From assembly GCA_019637155.1 (NCBI GenBank), contig JAHBWE010000003.1, positions 62,001 through 126,000 on the forward strand: DNA of 64,000 nucleotides, given 5' to 3'. Positions 48,993 through 61,233 of the stretch are shown here, in pieces. The DNA comes from Labilithrix sp. Its GTDB lineage: Bacteria; Myxococcota_A; Polyangia; Polyangiales; Polyangiaceae. Within the stretch, counting starts at the first letter, position 1. Each line of letters opens with the position of its first letter. The notes under the pieces are model-generated. The model worked only from the letters and a program-made list of their open reading frames with translations, had not been told where the DNA came from and made no database searches. Both the position numbers and the translations under genes were made by a program.

Positions 48993-50567
48993 ATGACCTG
49001 CACGACATGCGGGCGCGATAATCCAGCGCACCTCACGTTCTGCCAGGAATGCGGACAGCGCCTCGGGCCACGCATCGCGCCGCCCACCCCGCCGATCGGC
49101 CTCGGCGCGCAGGATCCCTATCAGTCCGGCGGCCAGCCGCCCGCGCGCGTCGGCACCGCGCTCGGCATGACCGCGCAGGCGACCGACGTGAAGGCCGCCG
49201 CTCCGGCCGCGCCTGCAGGTGCGGAGCGGCGCTGCAAGATCTGCGACACCGTCAACGGGCCGAACCTCCGGTACTGCACGTCGTGCGGGAGCACGCTCGA
49301 GCCCGCCGCCGCGGCCCCCGCGCCGGTCGCTCCCGCGCCGGTCGCCCCCGCGCCCTCGCCCGCGCCGAGCCCCGTCGCGCCCGCCGGTGAGATCGCGCCG
49401 ATGCGCGTCGTGCCCGTGAGCGAGGCGCCGAAGACCGTCGCCGAGCAGAGGACCTGCTCGCGATGCCGCGGCCTCGTCGATCCCGGGGCGCAGTTCTGTA
49501 AGTTCTGCGGTAACCCCCTCGCGAGCTCCCTCGCGAACGAGACGCCCGCCGCCTCGCTCCTCCCGCACGAACGCCTCGATCTGCCGCGGCCGAACGGCTC
49601 GGTCGTGCCGCAGCCGAAGCCGGCCGCCGCCATGCCGGTGCCCTCACCGTCCCCGATCGCGCCGACGCCGATCGCGCCGTCGGCGATGCCGAACCCGCCG
49701 AAATACGGGCCGCCGCCGCAGGTGAGCGGGGCCGCCGCGCTCGCGGCCGCCGCCGCCGCGCCGATCGCGCCAGCGCCAGCGCCGATCGGCGCCCCCTCCC
49801 CGGCGGCCGCCCCCGCGCCCGCGGCCGCGAAGCCGACCACGCCGTCGCGCGGGCGCCTCGTCGTGATCGCGAAGAGCGGCGCGGACGGGCCGAGCTATCC
49901 GTTCGGCGACTCGTTCGACGTCGGGCGGACCGAGGGCAACGTCGTCGTCCCGGAGGATCCGTACCTGTCGCCGCGTCACGTGCGCATCGTGTTCCAGGGC
50001 GGGAAGCTCACGCTCCGCGACCTCGGGAGCACCAACGGCGTGTACCTTCGGCTCGCTGCGTCACGCGACACCTCACCGCGGCGCGGCGAAGGCGCGGAGA
50101 TCGCGGTGCCGCTCACCGATCAGGACATGATCCTCGTCGGGCAGCAGGTCCTCCGCTTCGACGTGCTCCGCGAGGGCGAAGGCGGCCTCGGCCCTGCCTC
50201 GGAGCATGGGACGCTCTTGTTTGGCTCTCCCGCCGCTCCAAGGTACGCTCGCCTATGTCAGCGTACCGTCGAAGGCATCGCGCGCGACGTCTACTACCTT
50301 CGGAAAACGGAGACCGTGCTCGGACGTGAGTCGGGAGATGTGGTGTTCACGGAGGACCCGTTCCTCTCGCGCCGTCATGCTGCGGTCCGTGTCCTCTCGC
50401 GCGACGGCGCCGTCCAAGGCGGCGGCGCTCGCTTCGCGCTCGTCGACCTCGGCTCCTCGAACGGCACCTTCCTCAAGCTCCGCGGCGACGTGGAGCTCGC
50501 GCCGGGAGATCACTTCCGCGTCGGCCAACAGCTCTTCCGCGTCGACTTCGATGGGGTCCAGAATTGA
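48993..50567 (+). CDS. Zinc-ribbon and double-FHA protein
   Basis: This 524-residue soluble protein has three zinc ribbons (CTTCGRDNPAHLTFCQECG; CKICDTVNG with YCTSCG; CSRCRGLVD with FCKFCG), Pro/Ala-rich linkers and two FHA domains. The first FHA is at about 285-395 (VGRTEGNVV, SPRHVRIVF, LRDLGSTNG) and the second at about 425-520 (LGRESGDVV, SRRHAAVRV, LVDLGSSNG). FHA domains bind phosphothreonine, so it probably reads the output of Ser/Thr kinases. The next gene (PP2C) overlaps its end. Confidence 0.9.
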   Translation: MTCTTCGRDNPAHLTFCQECGQRLGPRIAPPTPPIGLGAQDPYQSGGQPPARVGTALGMTAQATDVKAAAPAAPAGAERRCKICDTVNGPNLRYCTSCGSTLEPAAAAPAPVAPAPVAPAPSPAPSPVAPAGEIAPMRVVPVSEAPKTVAEQRTCSRCRGLVDPGAQFCKFCGNPLASSLANETPAASLLPHERLDLPRPNGSVVPQPKPAAAMPVPSPSPIAPTPIAPSAMPNPPKYGPPPQVSGAAALAAAAAAPIAPAPAPIGAPSPAAAPAPAAAKPTTPSRGRLVVIAKSGADGPSYPFGDSFDVGRTEGNVVVPEDPYLSPRHVRIVFQGGKLTLRDLGSTNGVYLRLAASRDTSPRRGEGAEIAVPLTDQDMILVGQQVLRFDVLREGEGGLGPASEHGTLLFGSPAAPRYARLCQRTVEGIARDVYYLRKTETVLGRESGDVVFTEDPFLSRRHAAVRVLSRDGAVQGGGARFALVDLGSSNGTFLKLRGDVELAPGDHFRVGQQLFRVDFDGVQN

Positions 50568-51784
50568 CGTCCGTCGCTGATCCGCCGCCGGCCACCCCGA
50601 ACGAAGACGCAGCGAAGGCGGCGCAGGTCGAGAGCGAGTCCTCCATGCCCGTCGCGCAGGCCGCGAGCGCGGACGGCGTGCGCATCCAGCTGTTCGCCCG
50701 CACGGACGTGGGGCAGGTGCGCGAGCACAACGAGGACAACTTCCTCGTCGCCGACCTCACGAAGCGATCGCGCGGACTCCTCGAGGCGAACCGCGCCACC
50801 GCGATCGGGCAGCAAGGGGCCATCTTCGCCGTGTGCGACGGCATGGGCGGCGCGGCGGCGGGCGAGATCGCGAGCCAGCTCGCGGTCGACATCATCTACG
50901 AGCGCCTCGTCGACGGGCTCGGCGATCGGCCGGTGAAGCGCGACGAGCTCGCGCGCCGCCTCGTCCGCGCGATCGAGTCGGCGGGCCTCCGCATCTTCCA
51001 GGAGGCGAAGGCGGACCGCTCGCGCCGCGGCATGGGCACGACCGTCACCGCGGCCGCGCTCGTCGACGAGATCCTCTTCTTCGCGCAGGTCGGCGACTCG
51101 CGCGGCTACATCCTCCGCGGCGACACGCTCGTGCAGCTCACGCGCGATCAGTCGCTCGTGAACCAGCTCATCGAGGCCGGTCAGCTCACGGAGGAAGAGG
51201 CCGAGACCTTCGAGCACAACAACATCATCCTCCAGGCGCTCGGCACCTCGGACACGGTGCAGGTGGACCTCACGTTCGCCGAGATCCGCAAGGGCGACAT
51301 CCTGCTCCTCTGCTCGGACGGGCTCTCGGGCATGGTCCGCTTCGAGGACATCCGCGAGTCGCTCCGTTCGGGGATGGAGCCGCTCGACATCTGCAAGCAG
51401 CTCACCGAGCGCGCGAACGCGGCCGGCGGTCACGACAACATCACCGTCATCATCGTCAACTTCGACGGCCCGAACCTCAAGGAGCGCGACGCCGAGGGCG
51501 AGCCGCTCAAGTACCGCAAGTACGTCCTCCCCGACGAGTCGATGGAGGAGCGCGCGACCGCCCCCGCGGGCAGCGCCGGCGCGCCCGGTGGAGCGTCGAG
51601 CGAGGGCGCGCAGCGCGCGGCGTCGAACCCGCCCGCGACGTGGCAGGAGAAGGGCGCGCACGCCGACCACGACTACGATCGCGTCGACATCCCAGGGACC
51701 CACGTCCCGATCTGGATGGTCGTCAGCATCATCGCCGGCGTCGTCGTGCTCCTCGCCGGGACCGCCTTCCTACTGCTCCGCTGA
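50564..51784 (+). CDS. PP2C-family Ser/Thr phosphatase, membrane-anchored
   Basis: This 406-residue protein has the PP2C motifs in order: EHNEDNF, VCDGMGG, GMGTTVTAA, VGDSRGY, SDGLSG and GGHDNITVI, with the metal-binding Asp residues in place. One transmembrane helix ends the protein (WMVVSIIAGVVVLLAGTAFL). The TTG start at 50564 overlaps the FHA gene stop (TTGA), so the two are coupled. Together they form a phospho-signal reading and erasing pair. It probably opposes the Ser/Thr kinases of the region. Confidence 0.9.
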   Translation: MTSVADPPPATPNEDAAKAAQVESESSMPVAQAASADGVRIQLFARTDVGQVREHNEDNFLVADLTKRSRGLLEANRATAIGQQGAIFAVCDGMGGAAAGEIASQLAVDIIYERLVDGLGDRPVKRDELARRLVRAIESAGLRIFQEAKADRSRRGMGTTVTAAALVDEILFFAQVGDSRGYILRGDTLVQLTRDQSLVNQLIEAGQLTEEEAETFEHNNIILQALGTSDTVQVDLTFAEIRKGDILLLCSDGLSGMVRFEDIRESLRSGMEPLDICKQLTERANAAGGHDNITVIIVNFDGPNLKERDAEGEPLKYRKYVLPDESMEERATAPAGSAGAPGGASSEGAQRAASNPPATWQEKGAHADHDYDRVDIPGTHVPIWMVVSIIAGVVVLLAGTAFLLLR

Positions 51785-52594
51785 CGTCGCGACGGCGTTG
51801 GCCGGATCGAGCGCGAGGCTCTCCTTCGCGGCGGCGCGGGCGCCTCGCGCGTCGCCGCGGGCCTTGCGCGCGACGGCGATCCACGCCCACGCGGTCGCGG
51901 CGCGGGTGCGGTCGGCGTCGTTCGTGAGGGGCGCGAGCGTCTCCTCCGCCTGCGCGAACGCGTCGCCGCGGAGCTCGAGGCGCGCGACGAGGAGGAGGAC
52001 CTCGGGGACGTCGCCGAAGCGGCCGCGCGCGCGGGCGATCACGTCCGCCGCCTCGGCCTCGCGATCGAGGCGGAAGAGGCACTCCGCGAGGCCGACGTAA
52101 CCCTCTCGCGCCTCCGGCGCGACCTGGGTGAGGCGGAGGTACTGGCCGCGCGCGTCCTCGAAGGCGCCGCGCTCGAAGTAGCGGCGCGCGAGGTTCTCGC
52201 GGGACGGCACGAAGCCGGGGTCGACCTTGAGCGCCTGCTTGTAGTGACCCTCGGCTTCCTTGCCGATGCCGCGCCGATCGGCGAGGAGCCCGAGCGCGTG
52301 GTGCGGCGCGGGGAGATCGGGGTTCAGCTCGCGCGCTTTGACGAAGTGCTTCCGCGCGCCCGCGAGGTCGCCGCGCCGGAGCTCGACGTAGCCGAGGTTG
52401 ACCCAGGCCTCCGTGAAGCGCGGGCTGAACTCGAGCGCGAGGGAGAAGCGCGCCTCCGCCGTCTCGAGGTCGCCGGCGGCGAGGGCGGCGGCGCCGTTCT
52501 GGTTCAGCTCGATCGCCTTTGGCGGCAGCGGTGGGATACTGGCGCATCCGGCGGTGATGCAAAGGACGGCGAGGAGGGCAAGGGCGGCGCGCAT
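51770..52594 (-). CDS. TPR lipoprotein
   Basis: This 274-residue product has a lipoprotein signal ending CITAGC, then several TPR motifs (IELNQNGAAALAAGDLETAE, FTEAWVNLGYVELRRGDLAG, GHYKQALKVDPGFVPSRENL). It resembles PilF-type TPR lipoproteins of the type IV pilus system, but no pil genes are near. Its 3' end overlaps the convergent PP2C gene by 15 nt. The inner ATG at 52594 fits the signal peptide. Confidence 0.75.
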   Translation of the reverse strand: MRAALALLAVLCITAGCASIPPLPPKAIELNQNGAAALAAGDLETAEARFSLALEFSPRFTEAWVNLGYVELRRGDLAGARKHFVKARELNPDLPAPHHALGLLADRRGIGKEAEGHYKQALKVDPGFVPSRENLARRYFERGAFEDARGQYLRLTQVAPEAREGYVGLAECLFRLDREAEAADVIARARGRFGDVPEVLLLVARLELRGDAFAQAEETLAPLTNDADRTRAATAWAWIAVARKARGDARGARAAAKESLALDPANAVATSAEQ

Positions 52595-52680
52595 GGTCCG
52601 GGTGGTCGACCTTTCGTGCCCGAGGTTGCGCGAAATCTCGCCATGGTCGGCGTCGTGTTTTGCTATGAACAACGGAAGCC

Positions 52681-52935
52681 ATGAGCGCACCTCACTGCGT
52701 CAGCGCCAGTCACGCCGTCTTGTTCGAGACCGCGAAAGACCGTTGCAGCGTCTGCTCCGAGGACCTGCCGACGGACGAAGACGACGACAGTCCGTCTCTT
52801 CGCGGCCGCGGCCTCCTCGTCTGGGCCCGCGGCGAAGAGCGCCGCTACGAAGAGCCGGAGCTCTGCCCGCGCTGCGCATCCGCCATCGGCGTCACCGCGC
52901 TGCACCGCTGGGAAATCGAAGAAGACGAAGGCTGA
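52681..52935 (+). CDS. Small CxxC protein
   Basis: This 84-residue protein has CSVCSEDLP near residue 22 and CPRCASAIG near 62, together able to hold one zinc, with an acidic linker (TDEDDD) and an acidic tail. No signal peptide. It is probably a zinc-ribbon regulatory or structural protein; the function is unknown. Confidence 0.65.
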   Translation: MSAPHCVSASHAVLFETAKDRCSVCSEDLPTDEDDDSPSLRGRGLLVWARGEERRYEEPELCPRCASAIGVTALHRWEIEEDEG

Positions 52936-53124
52936 GCGCGGCGACTCGCGCTCGGCGGGCGCGCGGAGCGGGAGGGGCGCGCGGAGCGCGGAGGCGGGGG
53001 GCGCGTGCCTCGCGGATCGCGCGCGAGTCGGCGCGAATCTGAAATGTGACGCGCCTTTAGGTGTAAGCATGTAGGGGCATGGCGGTTGCTGAAGTCCTTC
53101 CCAGGTTCCACGGGAGGATTTTCG

Positions 53125-54024
53125 ATGCGTTCTTCGCTCTTTACGTTCGTCGCTGCGGTTTGCCTCGCTTCGTCCAGCCTTGTCGGGTGTGCCGCGACGG
53201 AGGGCGACGCGACGGCGACCGAGACCAGCAACGTCGAGGAGAGCGCGCTGCCGGAGGCGATCGTCATCCAGCAGGCGGAGCGCGTCGTCTCGGTGAAGGT
53301 CGGCCGCGATGGCGACGTGCTCGGCGGCGTCGTGAAGCACGCGTTCCTCGCGGCGGGCCGCGAGCTCCACGCGGCGTGGGAGCGCGCGGAGGGCGAGGCG
53401 TCGTGCAAGACGCCGTGGATGGAGACGAACGGCGAGTGGTCGACGCTGGGTCTCTCGCTCGTCGGCACCGACGGCGCCGAGGTCTTCGCGCTCACGGCGG
53501 CGAAGCCAGCGCCGGGTGAGGACGAGGTGATGAGCCTCACGCACGCGACGGAGATCACCGGGAACGTCGGCCCCTACCTCTTCCTCGCGGAGACGAGCGG
53601 CGGGATGGCGTGCGGCGCGGCGCACGGCTCGTTCTCACGCACGGCGTCGATCAAGGACCTTCGTACCGGCGACGACGTGATTTTCGTGGTTACCGAAGAG
53701 GCGGCCGCGAAGGCGCGCGCCGAGCTCGAGGGCAAGGGCTTCCCCGGCGAGGACGTGACGCTCGCAGAGATCGTCCCGCAGCTCGACGAAGACGCGCACC
53801 TCACGCTCGCCTACCGCTTCGAGAAGGCCGCCCCGTACGTCGAGTCCGACGGCCGCGGCAACGCCTACTCGGTGTCCGCCGTAATCGACTCGTCCTCCCT
53901 CGACGCCCCCCTCCCCGCCCCGCTCGAACCCCTCCGCACTCCCCCACCCGCCGTGAAGGCCTACCTCGCCACGCACCCCAACCTCTCCACCACAAACCCG
54001 ATCAAGGGCTGGTCAACAAAGTAA
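53125..54024 (+). CDS. Unrecognised lipoprotein
   Basis: This 299-residue product has a lipoprotein signal ending SLVGC and a body of mixed strands and charged segments (RVVSVKVGRDGDVLGGVVKH, LSLVGTDGAEVFALTAAK). GGGAGG at 53112-53117 supports the ATG at 53125. The C-terminus is Pro-rich. Two internal Cys may form a disulphide. I do not recognise a family. Confidence 0.7.
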   Translation: MRSSLFTFVAAVCLASSSLVGCAATEGDATATETSNVEESALPEAIVIQQAERVVSVKVGRDGDVLGGVVKHAFLAAGRELHAAWERAEGEASCKTPWMETNGEWSTLGLSLVGTDGAEVFALTAAKPAPGEDEVMSLTHATEITGNVGPYLFLAETSGGMACGAAHGSFSRTASIKDLRTGDDVIFVVTEEAAAKARAELEGKGFPGEDVTLAEIVPQLDEDAHLTLAYRFEKAAPYVESDGRGNAYSVSAVIDSSSLDAPLPAPLEPLRTPPPAVKAYLATHPNLSTTNPIKGWSTK

Positions 54025-54037
54025 GCCCCGCAACCGA

Positions 54038-54133
54038 AGGGCCCCAGAAGCGGCCGCGAATACGCAGCTCCCATGCGCCGCCCGCCGCGAGCACCGCGCT
54101 CGCTCGCAAAGGGGCCCCAGAAGCGGCCGCGAA
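54038..54133 (+). repeat. Direct repeat GGCCCCAGAAGCGGCCGC
   Basis: The sequence GGGCCCCAGAAGCGGCCGCG begins near 54040 and again near 54112, 72 bp apart. It fills part of the 54025-54229 gap, which otherwise holds GC-rich low-complexity sequence and no gene. It may be a small dispersed repeat of the genome. Confidence 0.5.
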
Positions 54134-54229
54134 AGCGGGCGCGAAGCGCCCCGAGCGCAAGCGCGAGGGCCGTGTCTGGGGTGGGGGTGTCGGGGGCGAA
54201 GCCCCTGACGTTGAGCAAGTCCCCCGACG

Positions 54230-55030
54230 TTACTGCAGCGTGCCGTCGTCCTCGAACGGCGTCGGCGGCCGACGCTCTAGGTGCTCGAGACACAGCGCAC
54301 GAAGCGCAGGAGCGACCGTGGTCGAGGTCGCGACGAGGCGGAGCTCTTGCCGCACGAGGAGCCCCACCAGCGGGGCGGCGACGTCGAGCGGGGTGTCGGG
54401 GTTCAGCACCAGCGCGATGCGGATGCGCGGGCGATGCGACCAGCGCGGCGAGCGCGCGATCTGCATCAGGACGTCGGGGCGGCACGGACGGCGGGCGGCG
54501 AGCGAGAGGACGTCGTCCTCGGTGACCTTCGGGTTCACGAGGAGCATCCGGATGACGTCGGGGTGCGGATCGCGCAAGAGGCGCTCCGTCATCTCGCGGT
54601 CGGGCTTGCGCGCGAGCGACTTGCGCTCGCCGAGCGTGAGCGGGCGGCCGCGACCGTAGTCGGGGAGACGGTCCTCCTCCGGCGCGGGCACGCCGCGGAT
54701 CGGCGACGTCGCGAGCGGGTGGCGCACGAGCCGCTCGAGCGCGAGGTGCGGCGCGCCCACCGCCTCTTCGCGGAGGCGCTGCACGACACCGGCGAGCTCG
54801 GGGTCCTGCAGCGCGTCGACGATCGCGACGAGCGCCTCCCGCGCGGCGGGCTCGGCCTGCTCGGCGCGGCCGCACACGACGTCGAGCCACGGCGCGACCT
54901 CCGGCGCGTCGCCCGCGCGCAAGATCGACTTCATGTAAGATACACGCAGCTCGGCCTCCGGGATCGAGCGCGTCGCGCGGACGACGGCGTCGGCGCGTTG
55001 GCTCGCGGCGCTCAGAAACCCGGATCCCAC
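54230..55030 (-). CDS. HEAT-like protein coupled to a kinase gene
   Basis: This protein of about 266 residues is rich in helical repeats (REALVAIVDALQDPELAGVV, LRDPHPDVIRMLLVNPKVTE, DVLMQIARSPRWSHRPRIRI), like HEAT or leucine-rich variant repeats. I chose the GTG at 55030, which overlaps the kinase gene by 19 nt; a later ATG near 54935 is possible. The overlap with a Ser/Thr kinase gene suggests a scaffold or substrate of that kinase. Confidence 0.65.
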   Translation of the reverse strand: MGSGFLSAASQRADAVVRATRSIPEAELRVSYMKSILRAGDAPEVAPWLDVVCGRAEQAEPAAREALVAIVDALQDPELAGVVQRLREEAVGAPHLALERLVRHPLATSPIRGVPAPEEDRLPDYGRGRPLTLGERKSLARKPDREMTERLLRDPHPDVIRMLLVNPKVTEDDVLSLAARRPCRPDVLMQIARSPRWSHRPRIRIALVLNPDTPLDVAAPLVGLLVRQELRLVATSTTVAPALRALCLEHLERRPPTPFEDDGTLQ

Positions 55031-56367
55031 TTCTTCGCCGACGCCGACGGCTGCGGCTTCACGGGCGCGGGCGCAGGCGCCTGGACCGTGGGCGGCGGCG
55101 CGGACTTCGCGACGACCGACGCCGAGGCCGGCGGCTCCGGCGGGTCCGGATCGGCTCCCATGCCGGTCGGCGGCGGCGCGGGGATGTTCTCGTCGTTCGG
55201 CGGCGGCGGGGACGGAGGCGGATCGGGCTCGCTGCTCGCGACGCCCGCGCTCGCGGACGGGACCGCGGGCGCGCTGCCGAAGGACACGCGCTTCACCGCG
55301 ATGCCGGCGCCGGCGAGGCCGACGAGGAGGAGCACGCCGAGCACGGCGAAGAGCGCGACCGGCGCGCCCTTCTTCGGGACCGCGGCGGGCGGCTCGACGC
55401 CGGCGAACGTGGCGGGCGTCCCGTAGCTCGGCGCGGGCCGCGCGGCCGGGTACTGGCCGCTCCCCGGAATGACCGCGGTGTTGATGAGCGGATCGGAGCC
55501 CCGATCGGGGCTCTGCGAGAGGCCGAGCGCGAGCTCGAGCTGCTGCGCGAGCTCCTTCGCGGTCTGGAAGCGGTTGTCGGGGTTGCGATCGGCCGCCTTC
55601 GCGAACCAGCGATCGAAGCCGGGCGGGACGTACGCGACCTGCGACGGCACCGGGATCGGCTGCACGATGATCTTCACGAGGAGATCGCCGAGCGCCTCGC
55701 TCTCGAACGGGAGGCGACCGGTGAGGCACTGGTACGCGATGACGGCGACGGACCAGAGATCGCTCCGCGCGTCGACGGAGCGGATCCCCTGCGCCTGCTC
55801 CGGGCTCATGTAATAGGGCGTCCCGAGCATCGCGCCCGTCTTCGTGTTGCTGTTCTCGATCGCGGCCGCGTTCTGCTTCGCGACGCCGAAGTCGAGGATC
55901 TTCACGAGCTGGCGGTCGTCGTCGTTGACGAGGAAGATGTTGTCCGGCTTGAGGTCGCGATGGACGATGCCGGCCGCGTGCGCCTTCGTGAGCGCGCGGC
56001 ACAGCTGCTGAACGACCATGTTGACCGCCGCGGGCGGGAGGCGGCCGCCCGCGAGCGCGAGCTTCCTGCCGAGGTCGTCGCCCTCGAGGAGCTCCATCGC
56101 GATGTAAGGACGCCCCTGCCAGACGCCGTGATCGATGATCTGCACCACGTGCGGAGAGCGGAGCTGGGCCGAGACCTTGGCCTCGCGCTCGAAGCGCGTG
56201 TGCGCCTCGGCGACGTTGATGAGCTCGCCTTCGATGAACTTCAGGGCGCACGGCGTGTCGAGGCCGATGTGCACCGCCTGCCAAACGGAGCCCATGCCGC
56301 CGCGCCCGATCATCCGGACCAGGCGGAACCGATCGGCGACGACCGTATTCTCCTGAAGCTGAATCAA
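55012..56367 (-). CDS. Ser/Thr protein kinase, membrane-anchored
   Basis: This 451-residue protein has a complete Hanks-type kinase domain (GRGGMGSVW, CALKFI, HRDLKPDN, DFGVAK, SPEQAQ) to about residue 275. A linker, one transmembrane helix at about 335-355 (ALFAVLGVLLLVGLAGAGIA) and a Pro-rich tail follow. It is closest in design to the kinase at 41757. The gene downstream overlaps its end. Confidence 0.92.
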   Translation of the reverse strand: MIQLQENTVVADRFRLVRMIGRGGMGSVWQAVHIGLDTPCALKFIEGELINVAEAHTRFEREAKVSAQLRSPHVVQIIDHGVWQGRPYIAMELLEGDDLGRKLALAGGRLPPAAVNMVVQQLCRALTKAHAAGIVHRDLKPDNIFLVNDDDRQLVKILDFGVAKQNAAAIENSNTKTGAMLGTPYYMSPEQAQGIRSVDARSDLWSVAVIAYQCLTGRLPFESEALGDLLVKIIVQPIPVPSQVAYVPPGFDRWFAKAADRNPDNRFQTAKELAQQLELALGLSQSPDRGSDPLINTAVIPGSGQYPAARPAPSYGTPATFAGVEPPAAVPKKGAPVALFAVLGVLLLVGLAGAGIAVKRVSFGSAPAVPSASAGVASSEPDPPPSPPPPNDENIPAPPPTGMGADPDPPEPPASASVVAKSAPPPTVQAPAPAPVKPQPSASAKKWDPGF

Positions 56368-56502
56368 GCCCGAAGAAGGCTATCACGCCACCTTGCGCGA
56401 CCGCCAAACCGGCCGCAGCATCCGATGTATGCACCCGTCGTTCCTGCCGCTGTGCATGCGCTTGCAGGAGGCGTGACAGAACGCGAGACTAGAGGGACTC
56501 CA

Positions 56503-56873
56503 TTGCCCACCGAACGAGAGCAGCTCTTCCGTGCAGCAACAGGCGGTTCGGATCCTCCTGGCCCAGCAGGAACCCCGGGGGAAAACGAAGACGTCGACCT
56601 CGAGGACGCGCCGGTCAGCGCGGTCCCACGCCGCTTCAAGGTCGTGTTCCACAACGACGACTACACCACCCAGGAGTTCGTCATCCACGTGCTCATGCGC
56701 TTCTTCCACAAGAACGAGACCGAGGCGCGACACATCATGCTCACGGTCCATCACAAGGGAGCCGCGGTCGCGGGCGTCTACACGAAGGACGTCGCCGAGA
56801 CCAAAGCAGAGCAGGTGATGGACGCCGCCCGCGAGAACGGAATGCCGCTGCTTTTGACGACGGAGCCCGAGTA

Positions 56874-56874
<1 letters not shown>
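56503..56874 (+). CDS. clpS: ClpS adaptor
   Basis: The product has a ClpS domain from about residue 45: KVVFHNDDYTTQEFVIHVL, then THHKGAAVAGVYTKDVAETK-type helices. ClpS brings N-degron proteins to ClpAP. Three starts fit: ATG 56425, GTG 56473 and TTG 56503. I prefer the TTG because GAGG lies 7 bp before it, while the AGGAGG before the GTG is too close. The stop TAA overlaps the clpA ATG (TAATG). Confidence 0.85.
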
Positions 56875-59314
<2,440 letters not shown>

Positions 59315-59318
<4 letters not shown>

Positions 59319-59926
59319 CTCGGCTCGCGGGCGTGCTCCTCATCGCGGGGTTCGCGTTCGCGTGCGTCCCGAAGAAGCCGGTGAAGAGGTCGAACGAAGA
59401 GGACACCTCGAAGGCGTTCGCGGAGCTCGACAAGAACGACAAGGACACCGGCTTCGGCGAAGGCGGAGGGGCGAGCTCCGAGCCGGAGGCGCCGAAGGGT
59501 CCGGTCTATCCGGCGCCGTTCACGGCGGAGCAGATCCGCGGCGCGACGAAGAACGGCCGCACGTACCGCTACAAGGTCGAGATGCCGAGCAAGCCGACCA
59601 AGGAGTACGCGATCACGTTCCGCAACGTCGACGACGGCGGCGCGGAGGTCCACTCCGGCGGCGATCAGTCGAAGCGCATGTCGTGGAACGCGCTCCAGAA
59701 GCAGTCGGAGTTCCCGAAGGACAAGACGCAGACGCGCGACGAGAAGCTGAAGACTCCGGCCGGCAAGTTCGAGTGCATCGTCTACGAGGTGACGATGGAG
59801 GAGGGCGAGGTCTGGACCTTCTACTTCGCGAAGAAGCTCCCCGGCGCCCCCGTCTTCTTCTACTCGGAGCGCTACGGCAAGCGCCTCCGCACGACGACGC
59901 TGGTGGAGCACATCCCCGGCAAGTGA
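59315..59926 (+). CDS. Unrecognised lipoprotein after clpA
   Basis: This 203-residue product has a lipoprotein signal ending FAFAC. An acidic linker and a beta-rich domain follow (YRYKVEMPSKPTKEYAITFR, GKFECIVYEVTMEEGEVWTF). Its ATG overlaps the clpA stop (ATGA), so it is probably made with ClpA, although it acts outside the cytoplasm. No family recognised. Confidence 0.72.
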
Positions 59927-59927
59927 T

Positions 59928-60998
59928 TCAAAAACCGAACGACGTCTGTCCCGTCTTCGTGGTCCTCGGAGCGGGGCGCCGAAACGTCGCGCGCCCCTCG
60001 GTCGCCGTCGCTTCATACTGATCCATCTCCACGCTATGGAGACCGCAGCGCTTGGCGGTGCGCTCGAAGAGAACGCGGAACGCGTCGGTGTACACGCTGC
60101 TGCCGCGGCCGCGCTGCCCGAACGACGAGTCATAGACCTTGCCGCCATGCGCCTCGCGAAGGCGGCGCAGCACCTTCTCGGCGCGGAGCGGCAGGTGCTC
60201 GTGGAGGGACTTCTCGAAGACGTCCTTCACCGCGCCGGGGAGACGCAGGAGCACGTAGAACGCGTGGCGCGCGCCGGCGTCCCGCGCGCGCTCGAGCACG
60301 TCGCCGAGGTGCTCGTCGTTGAGGCCCGGCACGATCGGCGACACGCTCACGCCGACAGGGATGCCCGCCTTCGCGAGCGTCTCCACGATCTTCATGCGTC
60401 GCTCCGGCGTGGTGACGGTGGGCTCGAGCGCCTTCGCGACGCCCGCGTCCCAGAAGGGAACGCTCACGCTCACGCGCACGCGAGCGGTGCGCGCGAGCTC
60501 CTGCAGCACGTCGACGTCGCGCTCGATGACCGGCGACTTGGTGATGATGCCGACGGGATTCCGGTACTCCGCGCAGACGTCGAGACACGCGCGTGTGATG
60601 CGGAGCTTCGACTCGAGCGGCTGGTAGCAATCCGTGATGCCGCTGAACACGATGAGCTCGCCCTTCCACGAGCGCTTGTCGAAGGCTTCGCGCAGCAACT
60701 CCGCCGCGCGCTTCTTCACCACGATCTTCCGCGAGAAGTCCGTCCCGGCGCCCAACGAGAGGTACTCGTGCGAGGGCCGCGCGTAGCAATAGCTGCACGC
60801 GTGTTGGCAGCCACGGTACGGATTCACACTCCAGCGGAAGCCGACATCGGGCGAGTCGTTCGTCGCGAGGATGCTCTTCGACTGGTCTTCGTAGACCTCG
60901 AGCTCGGCGTCGGGCGCCTCGCCCTCGTCATATTCGAGCTGGATGCTCTCGAAGCGGTTCTGTGGGTTCGAGACGGGGAGGTGCCGCGCCACGCCCAC
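59928..60998 (-). CDS. Radical SAM protein, PA0069/SplB-like
   Basis: This protein of about 356 residues has the radical SAM motif CxxxCxYC as CQHACSYCYARP near residue 78, preceded by NPYRGC. LRITRACLDVC and VSVSPIVPGLND follow. It matches the PA0069-type group related to spore photoproduct lyase, predicted to repair or modify an unknown substrate. GTG 60998 or 60992 are the likely starts. It is convergent with the lipoprotein after clpA, almost end to end. Confidence 0.85.
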   Translation of the reverse strand: MGVARHLPVSNPQNRFESIQLEYDEGEAPDAELEVYEDQSKSILATNDSPDVGFRWSVNPYRGCQHACSYCYARPSHEYLSLGAGTDFSRKIVVKKRAAELLREAFDKRSWKGELIVFSGITDCYQPLESKLRITRACLDVCAEYRNPVGIITKSPVIERDVDVLQELARTARVRVSVSVPFWDAGVAKALEPTVTTPERRMKIVETLAKAGIPVGVSVSPIVPGLNDEHLGDVLERARDAGARHAFYVLLRLPGAVKDVFEKSLHEHLPLRAEKVLRRLREAHGGKVYDSSFGQRGRGSSVYTDAFRVLFERTAKRCGLHSVEMDQYEATATEGRATFRRPAPRTTKTGQTSFGF

Positions 60999-61233
60999 GA
61001 CGATAACTGATCTAACGTTCAGTGTCCAGCAAGACCGCTGAAGCAGACGCCACATGCGTTTTGATGCAAGCTCGATCGTGGTGTCACCCGGCGGGTACAC
61101 ATTCGAGCGCGACGATCCAGGTGGACCCCATGCGCGCGAGGAAATGCCGCGGCTTGGCCATCCGGCGGCCGCGTCGGCGCGCGGCACGGCGCTCGCAGTA
61201 GGTCCCGACAGCTCCTCGCCCGGTGCAAAACCG

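Noticed and set aside
54230..56434. One 734-codon protein spanning the second kinase region on the minus strand
   Set aside because: Only its last third is protein-like; the first two thirds are a shadow of the kinase gene in another frame.
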